Shown: positions 1 to 8,004 of the stretch, one piece after another
Numbering within the stretch: the stretch's first letter is position 1
How the letters are laid out: each line of letters starts with the position of its first letter
NCBI RefSeq assembly: GCF_036346855.1
Contig: NZ_CP107841.1
Span: 4,034,001 to 4,098,000 of the forward strand
Length of the DNA stretch: 64,000 nucleotides
Origin: Streptomyces europaeiscabiei
Lineage (GTDB): Bacteria; Actinomycetota; Actinomycetes; Streptomycetales; Streptomycetaceae
Direction: 5' to 3'
Notes under the pieces: generated by a model
Databases searched by the model: none
Seen by the model: only the letters and a program-made list of their open reading frames with translations
What the model was told of the DNA's origin: nothing
Program-made: the position numbers and the translations under genes

Positions 1-1
1 C

Positions 2-70
2 GACGGGGAGGATCCGCACCGGGTGGCGTTGGAGTGGATGGTGGCGGAGGGGTTCGTGCGGGAGGGGTGA
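2..70 (+). CDS. C-terminal end of a truncated protein, possibly OpuAC-type osmolyte-binding domain
   Basis: Only the last 22 codons are inside the window, in the frame that starts at base 2 and stops with TGA at 68-70. The visible end reads DGEDPHRVALEWMVAEGFV. The DP-x-VA-x-x-W(L/M)-x-x-x-G(L/F)V pattern resembles the C-terminus of glycine betaine/choline substrate-binding (OpuAC) domains, but 22 residues are too few for assignment. Codon third positions are strongly G/C, which supports real coding. It converges on the Lon-like protease gene. Confidence 0.45.
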   Translation, partial: DGEDPHRVALEWMVAEGFVREG

Positions 71-220
71 GTTGGTGGAAGCTCCGCCGGTCGGCGGCTG
101 TCGATCAGCGGCCGGGATCAGCCGCTGGATCGGCGGATTGATTCAGCAGTTGGATCCAGGAATTGGATCCAGGAGTCTGATCGAGCGGTCTGACCCAGCG
201 GTCTGATTCAGCGGTCTGAT
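71..220. repeat. Short imperfect tandem repeats between convergent genes
   Basis: About 150 bases separate two convergent stops. They contain repeated short words: GGATCCAGGA twice near 153-173, and GCGGTCTGA three times at about 185-218, the last two followed by TTCAGC. No convincing terminator stem was found. The repetition probably reflects slippage; no gene is seen here. Confidence 0.5.
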
Positions 221-1021
221 TCAGCAGCTGGGTACGGAGCCCTTGCCCGTCTCCAGCGCCACGAGCGAGCCGACCGCACCCTTCAAGGTCGTCACCGGGA
301 TGAGCCGCAGCCCCTTGGGCAGTTCGGCCTTCGCGTCCGAGCACTCGGCCTTGGGTACGAGGAAGACGGTGGCGCCGTCGCGACGGGCCGCCTGGGTCTT
401 GAGGGTGACCCCGCCGACCGCGCCGACCCGGCCGGCCGTGTCGATGGTCCCCGTCCCGGCGATGACGCGACCGCCCGTGAGGTCGCCGCCGCTGCCGTCG
501 CCGTCGAGTTTGTCGACGATGCCGAGGGAGAAGAGCAGGCCCGCGCTGGGACCGCCGACATCGGCGAGCCGCAGGGTGACCTCGATGTCGCCGGAGTCCT
601 CGCCGAGGTAGGCGAGAGCCGCCTCGGTGGCCGTGTCCTGGGACTCCTTCATCTCGGCCGCGTTGTACTCCTGGATCTCCTCTGCGGTGTCGCCGCTGGG
701 GTAGACCGCCTCGCGCGGCATGACGGCCTGGTCCGTGCGGAACCAGCCGTCGAGCACGTCGCCGAGCCCGACGCGGGTGTCCGGTCCCGTCGCCTCGATC
801 GTCGTCATCCGCAGCTGCCCACTGGTCTTCCGGGCCTCCGCGCCGCTGATCGTGATCACCGGATCGCCCTTGTTCTCGCCCAGCACGTTCGCCGTCATCC
901 CCGGCTGCGCCACGGAGAACGGCAACGGCGCGAACACCGCCGTGGCGAGCAGCCCCACCACGGGCAGGGCGCATACGGCTACGGCCACGGGACGCGAAAG
1001 GCTGGAGAGACGAGAGAGCAC
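221..1021 (-). CDS. Secreted or membrane-anchored Lon-like (S16) serine protease
   Basis: 266 aa from a GTG start. An N-terminal hydrophobic segment (about residues 10-37) acts as signal or anchor. The C-terminal half is a Lon proteolytic domain: the catalytic Ser159 lies in GGPSAGLLFSLG and the partner Lys208 in GAVGGVTLKTQ, the usual Ser-Lys dyad spacing. This is the actinobacterial YlbL-like family, which is normally PDZ plus S16; here no clear PDZ is visible between the anchor and the protease domain. An ATPase domain is absent, so it should act outside the membrane without ATP. Substrate unknown. Single-gene unit converging on the partial gene at the window start. Confidence 0.85.
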   Translation of the reverse strand: MLSRLSSLSRPVAVAVCALPVVGLLATAVFAPLPFSVAQPGMTANVLGENKGDPVITISGAEARKTSGQLRMTTIEATGPDTRVGLGDVLDGWFRTDQAVMPREAVYPSGDTAEEIQEYNAAEMKESQDTATEAALAYLGEDSGDIEVTLRLADVGGPSAGLLFSLGIVDKLDGDGSGGDLTGGRVIAGTGTIDTAGRVGAVGGVTLKTQAARRDGATVFLVPKAECSDAKAELPKGLRLIPVTTLKGAVGSLVALETGKGSVPSC

Positions 1022-1105
1022 GGGGTCAATCTAACGTGAGGGGCACTTCCGGCCAGGGGGCGGTGGCACCCGCGGGCGGGAGCCGGCACGGTGGGCCGGC
1101 GGGTC

Positions 1106-1600
1106 TCAGTTGACGTCCACGTCCTCGAAGAGTCCGAGGAGATGCGTCAGCACCCGTACACAGGCGTCGACGTCGGCCCCCGTCAGCTCACCGCTCGCCT
1201 GCTTCAGCAGCACGCTCTCCCGGGCCACCAGCGCGTCGATGGTCGTACGGCCGACGTCGGTCAGCCGGATCAGGGAGGAGCGCTGGTGCGCGGGGTTCGG
1301 GATGGCCTCGACGAGGTCCCGCCCCGCTGCCTCGTTGACCATCCGCTGCACGAACTGCCTGCTCAGCGCCAGCGTCCGGCCCATCTGCGGCACCGTCATC
1401 GGCCGCCCGCCCATGCGCAACAGCTCCAGCACGGCACGTACACCGACGGGGAACCCCTCCTTCCGCTCCTTCAGCTCCAGCGCGCGGGTCGTCCGCCGGT
1501 AGAGGGGGCCCAGGACGGCGAACACCTCGGACAGCCGCCCGGCGAGCACGTCGGGCGGCAGCGGCTCATTGTTCTCTGTCACGGGGTCATTCTCTTCCAC
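1106..1600 (-). CDS. MarR family transcriptional regulator
   Basis: 164 aa with a MarR winged-helix fold: the recognition region is around PMTVPQMGRTLALSRQFVQRMV (about residues 67-88), followed by a wing with PAHQRSSLIRLTDVGR. It is read from GTG at 1600; an in-frame GTG at V7 would also be possible. It is divergent from an alpha/beta hydrolase, and the 66-base gap holds two nearly identical inverted repeats, so it very likely represses itself and the hydrolase. MarR proteins are usually released by small phenolic or lipophilic ligands; the ligand here is unknown. Confidence 0.9.
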   Translation of the reverse strand: MEENDPVTENNEPLPPDVLAGRLSEVFAVLGPLYRRTTRALELKERKEGFPVGVRAVLELLRMGGRPMTVPQMGRTLALSRQFVQRMVNEAAGRDLVEAIPNPAHQRSSLIRLTDVGRTTIDALVARESVLLKQASGELTGADVDACVRVLTHLLGLFEDVDVN

Positions 1601-1618
1601 GCTCCACCACCGAGCAGA

Positions 1619-1637
1619 ATGACAACCCAGTTGTCAT
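1619..1637. promoter_or_regulatory. MarR operator 1
   Basis: Perfect inverted repeat ATGACAAC-CCA-GTTGTCAT with 8-bp arms and a 3-bp centre. It lies between the divergent MarR and hydrolase genes, just upstream of the MarR start. The size fits a MarR dimer site. Confidence 0.8.
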
Positions 1638-1649
1638 CACCTCCTCATT

Positions 1650-1668
1650 ATGACACCTTAGTTGTCAT
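1650..1668. promoter_or_regulatory. MarR operator 2, overlapping the hydrolase start codon
   Basis: ATGACACC-TTA-GTTGTCAT, the same as operator 1 apart from one base in the left arm and the centre. Centre-to-centre distance from operator 1 is 31 bp, about three helical turns, so two dimers would sit on the same DNA face. The right arm runs into the ATG at 1667, so a bound repressor would block a leaderless or short-leader transcript of the hydrolase. Confidence 0.75.
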
Positions 1669-2506
1669 GACTGATGTCTCACAGGTACCCACGCGCACGT
1701 TTCAGTCCGACGACGGTCCGCTCGCCTACCTGGACGTCGGTTCGGGCACCCCGCTCGTACTGCTGCACGGCAGCTTCACCGATCACCGCATGTGGCACGA
1801 TCTGGTGCCCGCCCTCGCGGCCGGTCACCGCGTCATCGCACCGGACGCCCGAGGGCACGGCGCCTCCGCCAACGCGAGCATGCCGTTCCGCCTCACCGAC
1901 GACCTCGCCGCGCTCCTGCGCCACCTGGAAACGGGCCCGGTGGTCCTGATCGGCATGTCGATGGGCGGAGGCACGGCCGTCGACACGGCACTGGAGCATC
2001 CCGGACTCGTACGCGCCCTCGTCGTCAGCGGTGTCGGCACCAGTGAGCCCGAGCACACGGACCCGTGGACCAAGGACAGCGTCGCCCGCTACTACGGCAC
2101 GCTGATGTCCGGCGACATCGAGGGCTGGCTCGACGTGGTCGGTGAGGCAGTCGCCGGCCCGCACCGCGCGGTCGACGACGTGGACCCCGAGATCGTGCGG
2201 CGCGTACGGGAGATGAGCCGCGCCACCGCCGCCAAGCACACCGTGGGCGAGACGGACTGGCACGTCCCGGTGACCGACACCTGGGCCCGCGCCGCCACCA
2301 TCACCGCCCCCACCCTCGCCATCAACGGCGCCCTCGACGCCCCCGACCTCATCGCCATGGCCGAACGCCTGACCAGGACCGTCGCGGGCAGGGGCCGTGC
2401 AGTCTCGATCGAGGGCACCGCCCACTACGCCAACATGGAACAGCCGGACACGTTCAACAAACACCTGCTGGACTGGCTGAGCACGCTGGACACCGAGACG
2501 GAGTGA
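1667..2506 (+). CDS. Alpha/beta hydrolase
   Basis: 279 aa. The nucleophile elbow is GMSMGGG (Ser98), the oxyanion region is LLHGSFTDHRMW, and the C-terminal catalytic His lies in GTAHYANMEQP, so the serine-hydrolase triad appears intact. Length and layout fit the S33-like alpha/beta hydrolase family; the substrate cannot be told. No Shine-Dalgarno precedes the ATG and operator 2 touches it, which suggests a leaderless or near-leaderless transcript. Divergent MarR gene and twin operators imply induction by the MarR ligand, perhaps the ester or lactone it degrades. Confidence 0.88.
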   Translation: MTDVSQVPTRTFQSDDGPLAYLDVGSGTPLVLLHGSFTDHRMWHDLVPALAAGHRVIAPDARGHGASANASMPFRLTDDLAALLRHLETGPVVLIGMSMGGGTAVDTALEHPGLVRALVVSGVGTSEPEHTDPWTKDSVARYYGTLMSGDIEGWLDVVGEAVAGPHRAVDDVDPEIVRRVREMSRATAAKHTVGETDWHVPVTDTWARAATITAPTLAINGALDAPDLIAMAERLTRTVAGRGRAVSIEGTAHYANMEQPDTFNKHLLDWLSTLDTETE

Positions 2507-2530
2507 CCGCGGCGGCCGAGCCGCCCCGCG

Positions 2531-3172
2531 TCACCGCAGCGCGTCGGCCACCTCTCGGGCCGCGTCCATGACACGCGGCCCGACCCGCTCCGGCACCGCG
2601 TCGGCCAGCATGACGACTCCCACGCTGCCCTCGACCCCCGTCACCCCGAGCAGGGGCGCGGCGGCCCCGCTGGCCCCCGCCTCCAGCTCCCCGTGCGTGA
2701 GCGCGTACCCGGGCCAGTCCCCCGGCTGCAGCCGACCCGACAGGATCGCCCGCCCCGCGGCGCCCCGGTCCAGCGAGTGGCGGAAGCCCGCCCGGTACGC
2801 CACGTGGTAGTCCGTCCACGTCGGCTCGACGACCGCGACGGCCAACGCCTCGGTCCCGTCGACGAGAGTGAGATGGGCGGTCGCCCCTATGTCCTCGGCC
2901 AACGACCGCAGGGCGGGCAACGCGGCCTCCCGCACCAACGGGTGCACCTGCCGCCCGAGCCGCAGCACCCCCAGCCCGACCCGGGCACGTCCGCCCAGGT
3001 CACGTCGTACGAGGGAGTGCTGTTCCAGGGTCGCGAGCAGACGGTACACAACAGTTCGGTTGACCCCGAGCTTGTTGGAAAGCTCGGTGACGGTCAGCCC
3101 GTGATCGGTGTCGGCCAGCAGCTTGAGGACACGCAGTCCCCGATCAAGCGTCTGAGAAGTCTCCGCGGTCAC
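2531..3172 (-). CDS. IclR family transcriptional regulator
   Basis: 213 aa from GTG at 3172, chosen because AAGGAG stands about 8 bases upstream; an in-frame GTG at 3181 would overlap that ribosome site. N-terminal winged helix (LTVTELSNKLGVNRTVVYRLLATLEQ, about residues 26-51) is followed by an IclR effector domain with the RAGFRHSLDRGAAGRAIL segment. At 213 aa it is shorter than the usual 250-270 aa, mainly in the effector domain. Convergent with the hydrolase gene. Target unknown; no adjacent catabolic operon is obvious. Confidence 0.88.
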   Translation of the reverse strand: MTAETSQTLDRGLRVLKLLADTDHGLTVTELSNKLGVNRTVVYRLLATLEQHSLVRRDLGGRARVGLGVLRLGRQVHPLVREAALPALRSLAEDIGATAHLTLVDGTEALAVAVVEPTWTDYHVAYRAGFRHSLDRGAAGRAILSGRLQPGDWPGYALTHGELEAGASGAAAPLLGVTGVEGSVGVVMLADAVPERVGPRVMDAAREVADALR

Positions 3173-3590
3173 GACGCCCACTCCTTCGTGGTGAGGGCGG
3201 CGACCCCTGTCACGGCTGATGCGTCACCGGTCCCGTTCGGCGTCGCGCTACAGAGGCCGCCGATCGGCTGAACCCGGATGATCCGGGCGGAGTCGCTTCA
3301 CGGCTGCGCTCCGCGGCGGCGCTGCCACGGGGCGTATGCGTAGCGGGACAGTAGACGAGCGGGTTCGCTGAGCGGAAGACTCCGTCCAGAATCCGGGCAG
3401 TGTCCGGTACGGACTACTTCGATTTGTCGCACTATGTACGGGCGCACCACCCGAGGCGCACCACCCGGGGCGCACTCCCCCGGAACTCAGCGCGGACTCC
3501 CCCGAAGCTCGGAGCACACTCCCCGGCCTCGGAGCACACTCCCCGAAGCTCGGAGCGTCCTCCCCGGCCTCGGAGCGTCCTCCCCGGACG
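3173..3590. repeat. Intergenic region with tandem repeats just downstream of the helicase gene
   Basis: The 418 bases between the helicase stop and the IclR start contain a tandem array at about 3500-3590. The 20-21-bp units alternate CGAAGCTCGGAGC and CGGCCTCGGAGC cores, each followed by ACACTCCC or GTCCTCCC, in at least four copies. The rest (3173-3480) has no convincing ORF. It should carry the IclR promoter. Confidence 0.7.
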
Positions 3591-5387
3591 TCACTTCATC
3601 CGGGTGGCCCACTCCTGCACCTTGGCGATGCGCTGCCGCAGCTGCCCCGCCGTGGCCTCGGCACTCGGCGGTCCACCGCACACACGCCGTACCTCGGTGT
3701 GGATGACACCGTGCGGCTTGCCGGTCTGATGGGAGTACGCGCCGACCATGCCGTTGAGCTGTTTCCGCAGCTCAAGCAGCTCCTTGTGGGTGACGACGGG
3801 CCGCCGTTCGGCCGGCAGCTCCACCAGGTCGGCCTCGGAGTCCGGCCTCTTGCGGCTGTGCGCGATCTGCCGGGCCTGCCGCTTCTGGAGCAGCAACTGC
3901 ACCTGGTCCGGCTCCAGCAGCCCCGGAATCCCGAGGTAGTCCTGCTCCTCCTCGCTCCCGGGGTGGGCCTGCATACCGAACTCGGCGCCGTTGTACATGA
4001 CCCGGTCGAACACGGCGTCGGACTCCAGCGCCTCGAACGGCAGCATGTCCTGGTCGCCGGTGTCCTCGTCCTGCTCCCTCTCCGCCTCCGCCAGGAGCTT
4101 GTCCTCCTCGGCGTACGGGTCCTCCTCGCCCTCCTTCTTCGGTTTGTCGAGGGCGTGGTCCCGTTCCACCTCCATCTCGTTGGCGAAGGTGAGCAGGTCG
4201 GGGATGGTCGGCAGGAACACGGACGCGGTCTCGCCGCGCCGCCGGGACCGTACGAAACGTCCGACGGCCTGGGCGAAGAAGAGCGGGGTGGAGATGGTGG
4301 TGGCGTAGACCCCCACGGCCAGCCGGGGCACGTCGACGCCCTCGGACACCATCCGCACGGCGACCATCCACCGGTCGGTGCCGGCACTGAACTCGTCGAT
4401 ACGGTTCGAGGCGCCCGAGTCGTCGGACAGGACGACCGTCGCGCTCGTCCCCGTGATCTCGCGGATCAGCTTGGCGTAGGCGCGGGCGGAGTCCTGGTCG
4501 GTGGCGATGACGAGCGCACCGGCGTCCGGGATGCCCTTCCTGACCTCGGTGAGCCGCTGGTCGGCGGCGCGCAGCACACTCGGCATCCACTCACCGCGCG
4601 GATCGAGGGCCGTACGCCAGGCCTGGCTGACCGCGTCCTTGGTCATGGGCTCGCCGAGGCGCGCGGCGATCTCGTCGCCCGCCTTGGTCCGCCAGCGCAT
4701 GTTGCCGCTGTAGGAGAGGAAGATGACGGGCCGCACGACGTTGTCGGCGAGCGCGTTGCCGTAGCCGTAGGTGTAGTCGGCGGACGACCGCCGGATCCCG
4801 TCCGTCCCCTCCTCGTAGGCCACGAAGGGGATGGGGTTGGTGTCGGAACGGAAGGGTGTACCGGTGAGCGCTAGCCGCCGGGTGGCGGGCTCGAAGGCCT
4901 CCAGGCACGCTTCGCCCCAGGACTTGCTGTCGCCCGCGTGGTGAATCTCGTCGAGGATGACGAGGGTCTTGCGCTGCTCGCTGCGATTGCGGTGCAGCAT
5001 GGGCCGCACACCCACACCCGCGTAAGTGACGGCGACCCCGTCGTACTCCTTGCTGAGCGGCCCCGCGCTGTACTCCGGGTCCAGCTTGATCCCTATCCGC
5101 GCCGCGGCCTCGGCCCACTGCTTCTTCAGATGCTCCGTGGGCGCCACGACCGTCACCTGCTGCACGACGTGGTGGTGCAGCAGCCAGGACGCGAGCGTCA
5201 GCGCGAAGGTGGTCTTCCCGGCGCCGGGGGTCGCGACCGCGAGGAAGTCCCGCGGCTGCTCCTGGATATACCTCTCCATCGCCCCCTGCTGCCAGGCGCG
5301 CAGCTTGCTGGCCGTACCCCATGGGGCGCGGCCGGGAAAGGCGGGAGAGAGGTGGTGGTTCGAGGAGGAGGTGGCGGTGGTAGTCAC
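3591..5387 (-). CDS. DEAD/DEAH-box (superfamily 2) helicase
   Basis: 598 aa from GTG with GGAG upstream. Walker A is TPGAGKTT (about residues 53-60), motif II is DEIH (146-149), motif III is LTGTPFR, and the second RecA lobe includes SEGVDVPRLAVGVYATTISTP and QAVGRFVRSRR (motif VI). This is the ERCC3/RecG-like SF2 layout seen in actinobacterial DNA helicases. A charged glutamate-rich linker and a C-terminal KRQARQIAHSRKR basic stretch follow. Likely a DNA-repair or DNA-remodelling helicase; the substrate is not established. Single transcription unit. Confidence 0.9.
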   Translation of the reverse strand: MTTTATSSSNHHLSPAFPGRAPWGTASKLRAWQQGAMERYIQEQPRDFLAVATPGAGKTTFALTLASWLLHHHVVQQVTVVAPTEHLKKQWAEAAARIGIKLDPEYSAGPLSKEYDGVAVTYAGVGVRPMLHRNRSEQRKTLVILDEIHHAGDSKSWGEACLEAFEPATRRLALTGTPFRSDTNPIPFVAYEEGTDGIRRSSADYTYGYGNALADNVVRPVIFLSYSGNMRWRTKAGDEIAARLGEPMTKDAVSQAWRTALDPRGEWMPSVLRAADQRLTEVRKGIPDAGALVIATDQDSARAYAKLIREITGTSATVVLSDDSGASNRIDEFSAGTDRWMVAVRMVSEGVDVPRLAVGVYATTISTPLFFAQAVGRFVRSRRRGETASVFLPTIPDLLTFANEMEVERDHALDKPKKEGEEDPYAEEDKLLAEAEREQDEDTGDQDMLPFEALESDAVFDRVMYNGAEFGMQAHPGSEEEQDYLGIPGLLEPDQVQLLLQKRQARQIAHSRKRPDSEADLVELPAERRPVVTHKELLELRKQLNGMVGAYSHQTGKPHGVIHTEVRRVCGGPPSAEATAGQLRQRIAKVQEWATRMK

Positions 5388-5547
5388 GGTCTCCGGTCTG
5401 GGGGTCGAGCGGCTCGGCGGGTAGCCCCGGGCGACTCGCGCAGCGACCCACCCGCCTCGGCTACGTATGACAACCGGGCCACCCTACCGGCGCCCCGCTT
5501 CCGCCAACGCGCGAACGGGACCGGGTCGGCCGCAGATGGGACTCAGC

Positions 5548-5937
5548 TCACATCGGCTGCTCGGCAAGCTCCCGCAGAGCCTCGGAGATGACCTTGACCT
5601 CGTCCATGTCACCGGTGGCCACGGCGATCACAAGCCGTTCGGCGGCGTCGATGTCCGGCCGGAGCTGCACGTCGTTCATGGCGAGGAAGACGACACAGGA
5701 TGTCCAGGCCGTGCGCTTGTTCCCGTCGACCAGGGGATGGTTGATCACGAGCGACTGCAGGAGTGCCGCCGCCTTACCGAACGCGTCGTTGTACGCCTCC
5801 TGCCCGAACATCGAGGCCGAGGGGCGGTGCACGGCGGACTCCAGGAGACCCACGTCCCGTACGACGACGTTCTGGTCATCGACGGCAAGCTCGGCGATGG
5901 CCAGGACGTCCTCGGCCGACAAGTAGACGTATGTCAC
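5548..5937 (-). CDS. doc: Doc/Fic-type toxin
   Basis: 129 aa. GTG at 5937 is chosen because it overlaps the antitoxin stop by 4 nt (GTGA), the usual coupling in such operons. The Fic motif is HPLVDGNKRTA (His67 to Arg75), the HxxxDGNKR form of Doc toxins, which phosphorylate EF-Tu. All catalytic residues are present, so the toxin should be active. No antitoxin-type inhibitory helix is fused, consistent with a separate antitoxin. Confidence 0.9.
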   Translation of the reverse strand: MTYVYLSAEDVLAIAELAVDDQNVVVRDVGLLESAVHRPSASMFGQEAYNDAFGKAAALLQSLVINHPLVDGNKRTAWTSCVVFLAMNDVQLRPDIDAAERLVIAVATGDMDEVKVISEALRELAEQPM

Positions 5938-6134
5938 TTGAGCCGCTCCAACAGCTCGGCCCACTTGACGGTCTGCTCCTTGGCGGCCTTGCGAACGAGG
6001 GCCTCATGAGCCGTCCTTGCCAGGTAGTCATCCACCGCCTTGAGCAGTATGGCGTGCATGCTTGTTCCCTCCTCCTCGGCACGCAGCTTCAGAGCTTCCG
6101 TCTGATCGTCACGAAGGCGCAGGTTCATAGCCAT
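5934..6134 (-). CDS. Ribbon-helix-helix (CopG-like) antitoxin of the Doc toxin
   Basis: 66 aa from ATG at 6134 (a second ATG two codons later is possible). The start MAMNLRLRDDQTEALK followed by AEEEGTSMHAILLKAVDDYL fits a ribbon-helix-helix DNA-binding domain. The C-terminal helix, KEQTVKWAELLERLK, would wrap the toxin. Overlaps doc by 4 nt. Two palindromic operator copies lie immediately upstream, so autorepression by antitoxin or toxin-antitoxin complex is expected. Classical Doc partners are Phd-like; here the partner is RHH type. Confidence 0.88.
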   Translation of the reverse strand: MAMNLRLRDDQTEALKLRAEEEGTSMHAILLKAVDDYLARTAHEALVRKAAKEQTVKWAELLERLK

Positions 6135-6139
6135 ACCAA

Positions 6140-6176
6140 AACGGTACCACTGGAGAGGGGTCAAAGTGGTACCACT
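6140..6176. promoter_or_regulatory. Double operator of the toxin-antitoxin operon
   Basis: AGTGGTACCACT at 6165-6176 is a perfect 12-bp palindrome. A second copy, AACGGTACCACT at 6140-6151, matches at ten of twelve positions; centres are 25 bp apart. The pair begins 5 bases upstream of the antitoxin ATG and ends 1 base before the stop of the upstream MFS gene, so the whole control region fits in 43 bp. Confidence 0.8.
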
Positions 6177-6177
6177 C

Positions 6178-7659
6178 TCAGGTGGAAGTGGCCCGCAACC
6201 GCGTAGTCACCCAAGCCCCCACCAGCGCCACCCCCGCCATCGGCAGGAACACCGCGACGAAGGCGGCCGGGTGCGAACCGGCGCCGGAGGCCGTGGTGCT
6301 GGTCGTGTGGGCGACCGTGCCGCCGCCCAGCGCGGCGAAGGCGGCGCCTCCCCCGGCGAGGAGGAGCGCGTTGGAGAGGCCGTCGGACATCTGGAGGGCG
6401 GCGGAGTTGGTGCCGGCCTGTTCGGGGGCGGAGAGCTGGAGCAGAAGGACGCTGGTGGAGGAGATGACGAGCCCCATCCCGAAGCACCCGAAGGCCCACG
6501 CGACGGCCACGGTCCACACGGGCACGGAGTGGATCAGCGCACCCGGCAACGTGGTGATCGCCGCCGCGACCAGCACCATCCCCACCGTCATCAGCCGCTC
6601 CCGGTACGGCTCCACCCCAGCACGCGCCTGCAGCCACGACCCCAGCGCCCAGGTCCCCCCGCCCGCCGCGAGCGAGAACCCGGCGAGCGTCGGCGACAAC
6701 CCCCGCTGTGTGACCAGCATCAACGGCACGAACGACTCGGCCGCCACGAACGACCCCGCGGCCACCCCACGCAGCAACACCACCGACGGCAGCCCCCGCA
6801 CCGCCCGGTACGTCCCCCGCGGCAACAGCCCCAGCACGGCCGGCACCAGCAGCCCGGCCCCCACCACAGCCGGTACCAACGACCACCACCGCAGATCCTG
6901 AGCCGCGTACTGCAACAGCCCGGCCCCGAGCGAGATACCGAAGGCGAGCCGGATACGGCGACGGCCGACGGAGGGGGCGTCGGCGACCCGCGCCGCCGCC
7001 CCCTCGGTCGTCACCGGACCGGAAGCCCTCCGCCGTATCTGGGGCAGTGCCAGCCCCAGGGGCAGGACGACGAGCACCGGAATGCCCACGAACACCCAGC
7101 GCCAGCCCAGCTGTTCCGTCACCGCGCCCGAGACGAGGGGGCCGACCACGGACGGGACGACCCAGCTCGCCGCGAAGGCCGCCATGATCGACGGCTGCAG
7201 CCGCTCCGGGTACGCGCGCCCGACCACCACGTACAGTGCGACGATCACCAGCCCGCCGCCGAGCCCCTGCACGGCCCGCCCGAGGACGAAGAGCCACATC
7301 GCCCCTGCGGTCCCCGACAGCATCAGACCGGCCGCGAAACCACCGATCCCTGCCGTCAGCGCCCCCAACGGCCCCCGCCGGTCAGCCCACTGCCCCGCCA
7401 GCACCATCCCGAACAGGCTCGTCGTGAAGTACGCCGAGAACGCGAACCCGTACACCGCGATCCCGTCCAGCTCCCGCGCCGCGACCGGCATGGCCGTGCC
7501 GACCGCCATGGCCTCGAACGCGATCAGCAGCACGACCGAGACGATCCCGATACTGAGCCCCCGGTAGGAGCGGCTCAGCACGCTTTCCTCACCGTCGGGA
7601 ACAGTGGGCGGGACAGGGGTCAACGTGACGGCTGTGCGACGCGGTTCGAGGTCGGCCAT
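6178..7659 (-). CDS. MFS transporter (drug efflux type)
   Basis: 493 aa from ATG at 7659 (MADLEPRRT); an upstream in-frame start at 7716 would add 19 residues. About 14 hydrophobic segments follow an N-terminal cytoplasmic stretch of about 35 residues. The motif-A-like loop is GQWADRRGPLGAL. LGRAVQGLGGGLV after TM4 fits the DHA2-like drug:H+ antiporters. Its stop abuts the toxin-antitoxin operator. Substrate unknown. Confidence 0.88.
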   Translation of the reverse strand: MADLEPRRTAVTLTPVPPTVPDGEESVLSRSYRGLSIGIVSVVLLIAFEAMAVGTAMPVAARELDGIAVYGFAFSAYFTTSLFGMVLAGQWADRRGPLGALTAGIGGFAAGLMLSGTAGAMWLFVLGRAVQGLGGGLVIVALYVVVGRAYPERLQPSIMAAFAASWVVPSVVGPLVSGAVTEQLGWRWVFVGIPVLVVLPLGLALPQIRRRASGPVTTEGAAARVADAPSVGRRRIRLAFGISLGAGLLQYAAQDLRWWSLVPAVVGAGLLVPAVLGLLPRGTYRAVRGLPSVVLLRGVAAGSFVAAESFVPLMLVTQRGLSPTLAGFSLAAGGGTWALGSWLQARAGVEPYRERLMTVGMVLVAAAITTLPGALIHSVPVWTVAVAWAFGCFGMGLVISSTSVLLLQLSAPEQAGTNSAALQMSDGLSNALLLAGGGAAFAALGGGTVAHTTSTTASGAGSHPAAFVAVFLPMAGVALVGAWVTTRLRATST

Positions 7660-7789
7660 GCCCGCCAGCGTAAGAGGCAACACCGACATTCGCCCCTGTC
7701 CGAAGTCCCCCACCACCCGGGACCTTCGTCGTACGCCCCGCCGTTCATGAACGGCGTGTGGCAGTCCCGTTGCAGCACCTCCGCGCCCC

Positions 7790-7819
7790 TTGAGCCCTCC
7801 CCCGGGACCCGCCTACGGT
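7790..7819 (+). promoter_or_regulatory. Candidate promoter of tRNA-Cys
   Basis: TTGAGC (7790-7795), an 18-bp spacer and TACGGT (7814-7819) fit the vegetative actinobacterial consensus. Transcription would start near 7826, about 45 bases before the mature tRNA. Pattern match only. Confidence 0.45.
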
Positions 7820-7871
7820 CTTCACATCGAGTCCGGAGCGACAGGCACGACAGCCCTGACGCTTTCGACCC

Positions 7872-7943
7872 GGCCGTGTGCCCGAGTGGTTTAGGGACTC
7901 GCCTGCAAAGCGAGTTACGTGGGTTCGATTCCCGCCACGGCCT
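7872..7943 (+). tRNA. tRNA-Cys (GCA)
   Basis: Acceptor GGCCGTG (7872-7878) pairs with CACGGCC (7936-7942). The anticodon stem CTCGC/GCGAG encloses the loop CTGCAAA with anticodon GCA. The T-arm is GTGGG-TTCGATT-CCCGC, the variable loop is short, and the discriminator is T. CCA follows directly at 7944-7946, so it appears encoded. Confidence 0.95.
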
Positions 7944-7956
7944 CCAGCACGATGTG

Positions 7957-7986
7957 ACGGCCGACCGCTGTTCAGTGGTCGGCCGT
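7957..7986 (+). terminator. Hairpin downstream of tRNA-Cys
   Basis: ACGGCCGACC (7957-7966) pairs perfectly with GGTCGGCCGT (7977-7986) across a 10-base loop. It lies 11 bases after the CCA and ends 19 bases before the convergent SUKH-4 stop. The T tract is weak, as is usual in this GC-rich genus. Confidence 0.7.
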
Positions 7987-8004
7987 CTTCGTGTGCCCGC
8001 GGTC

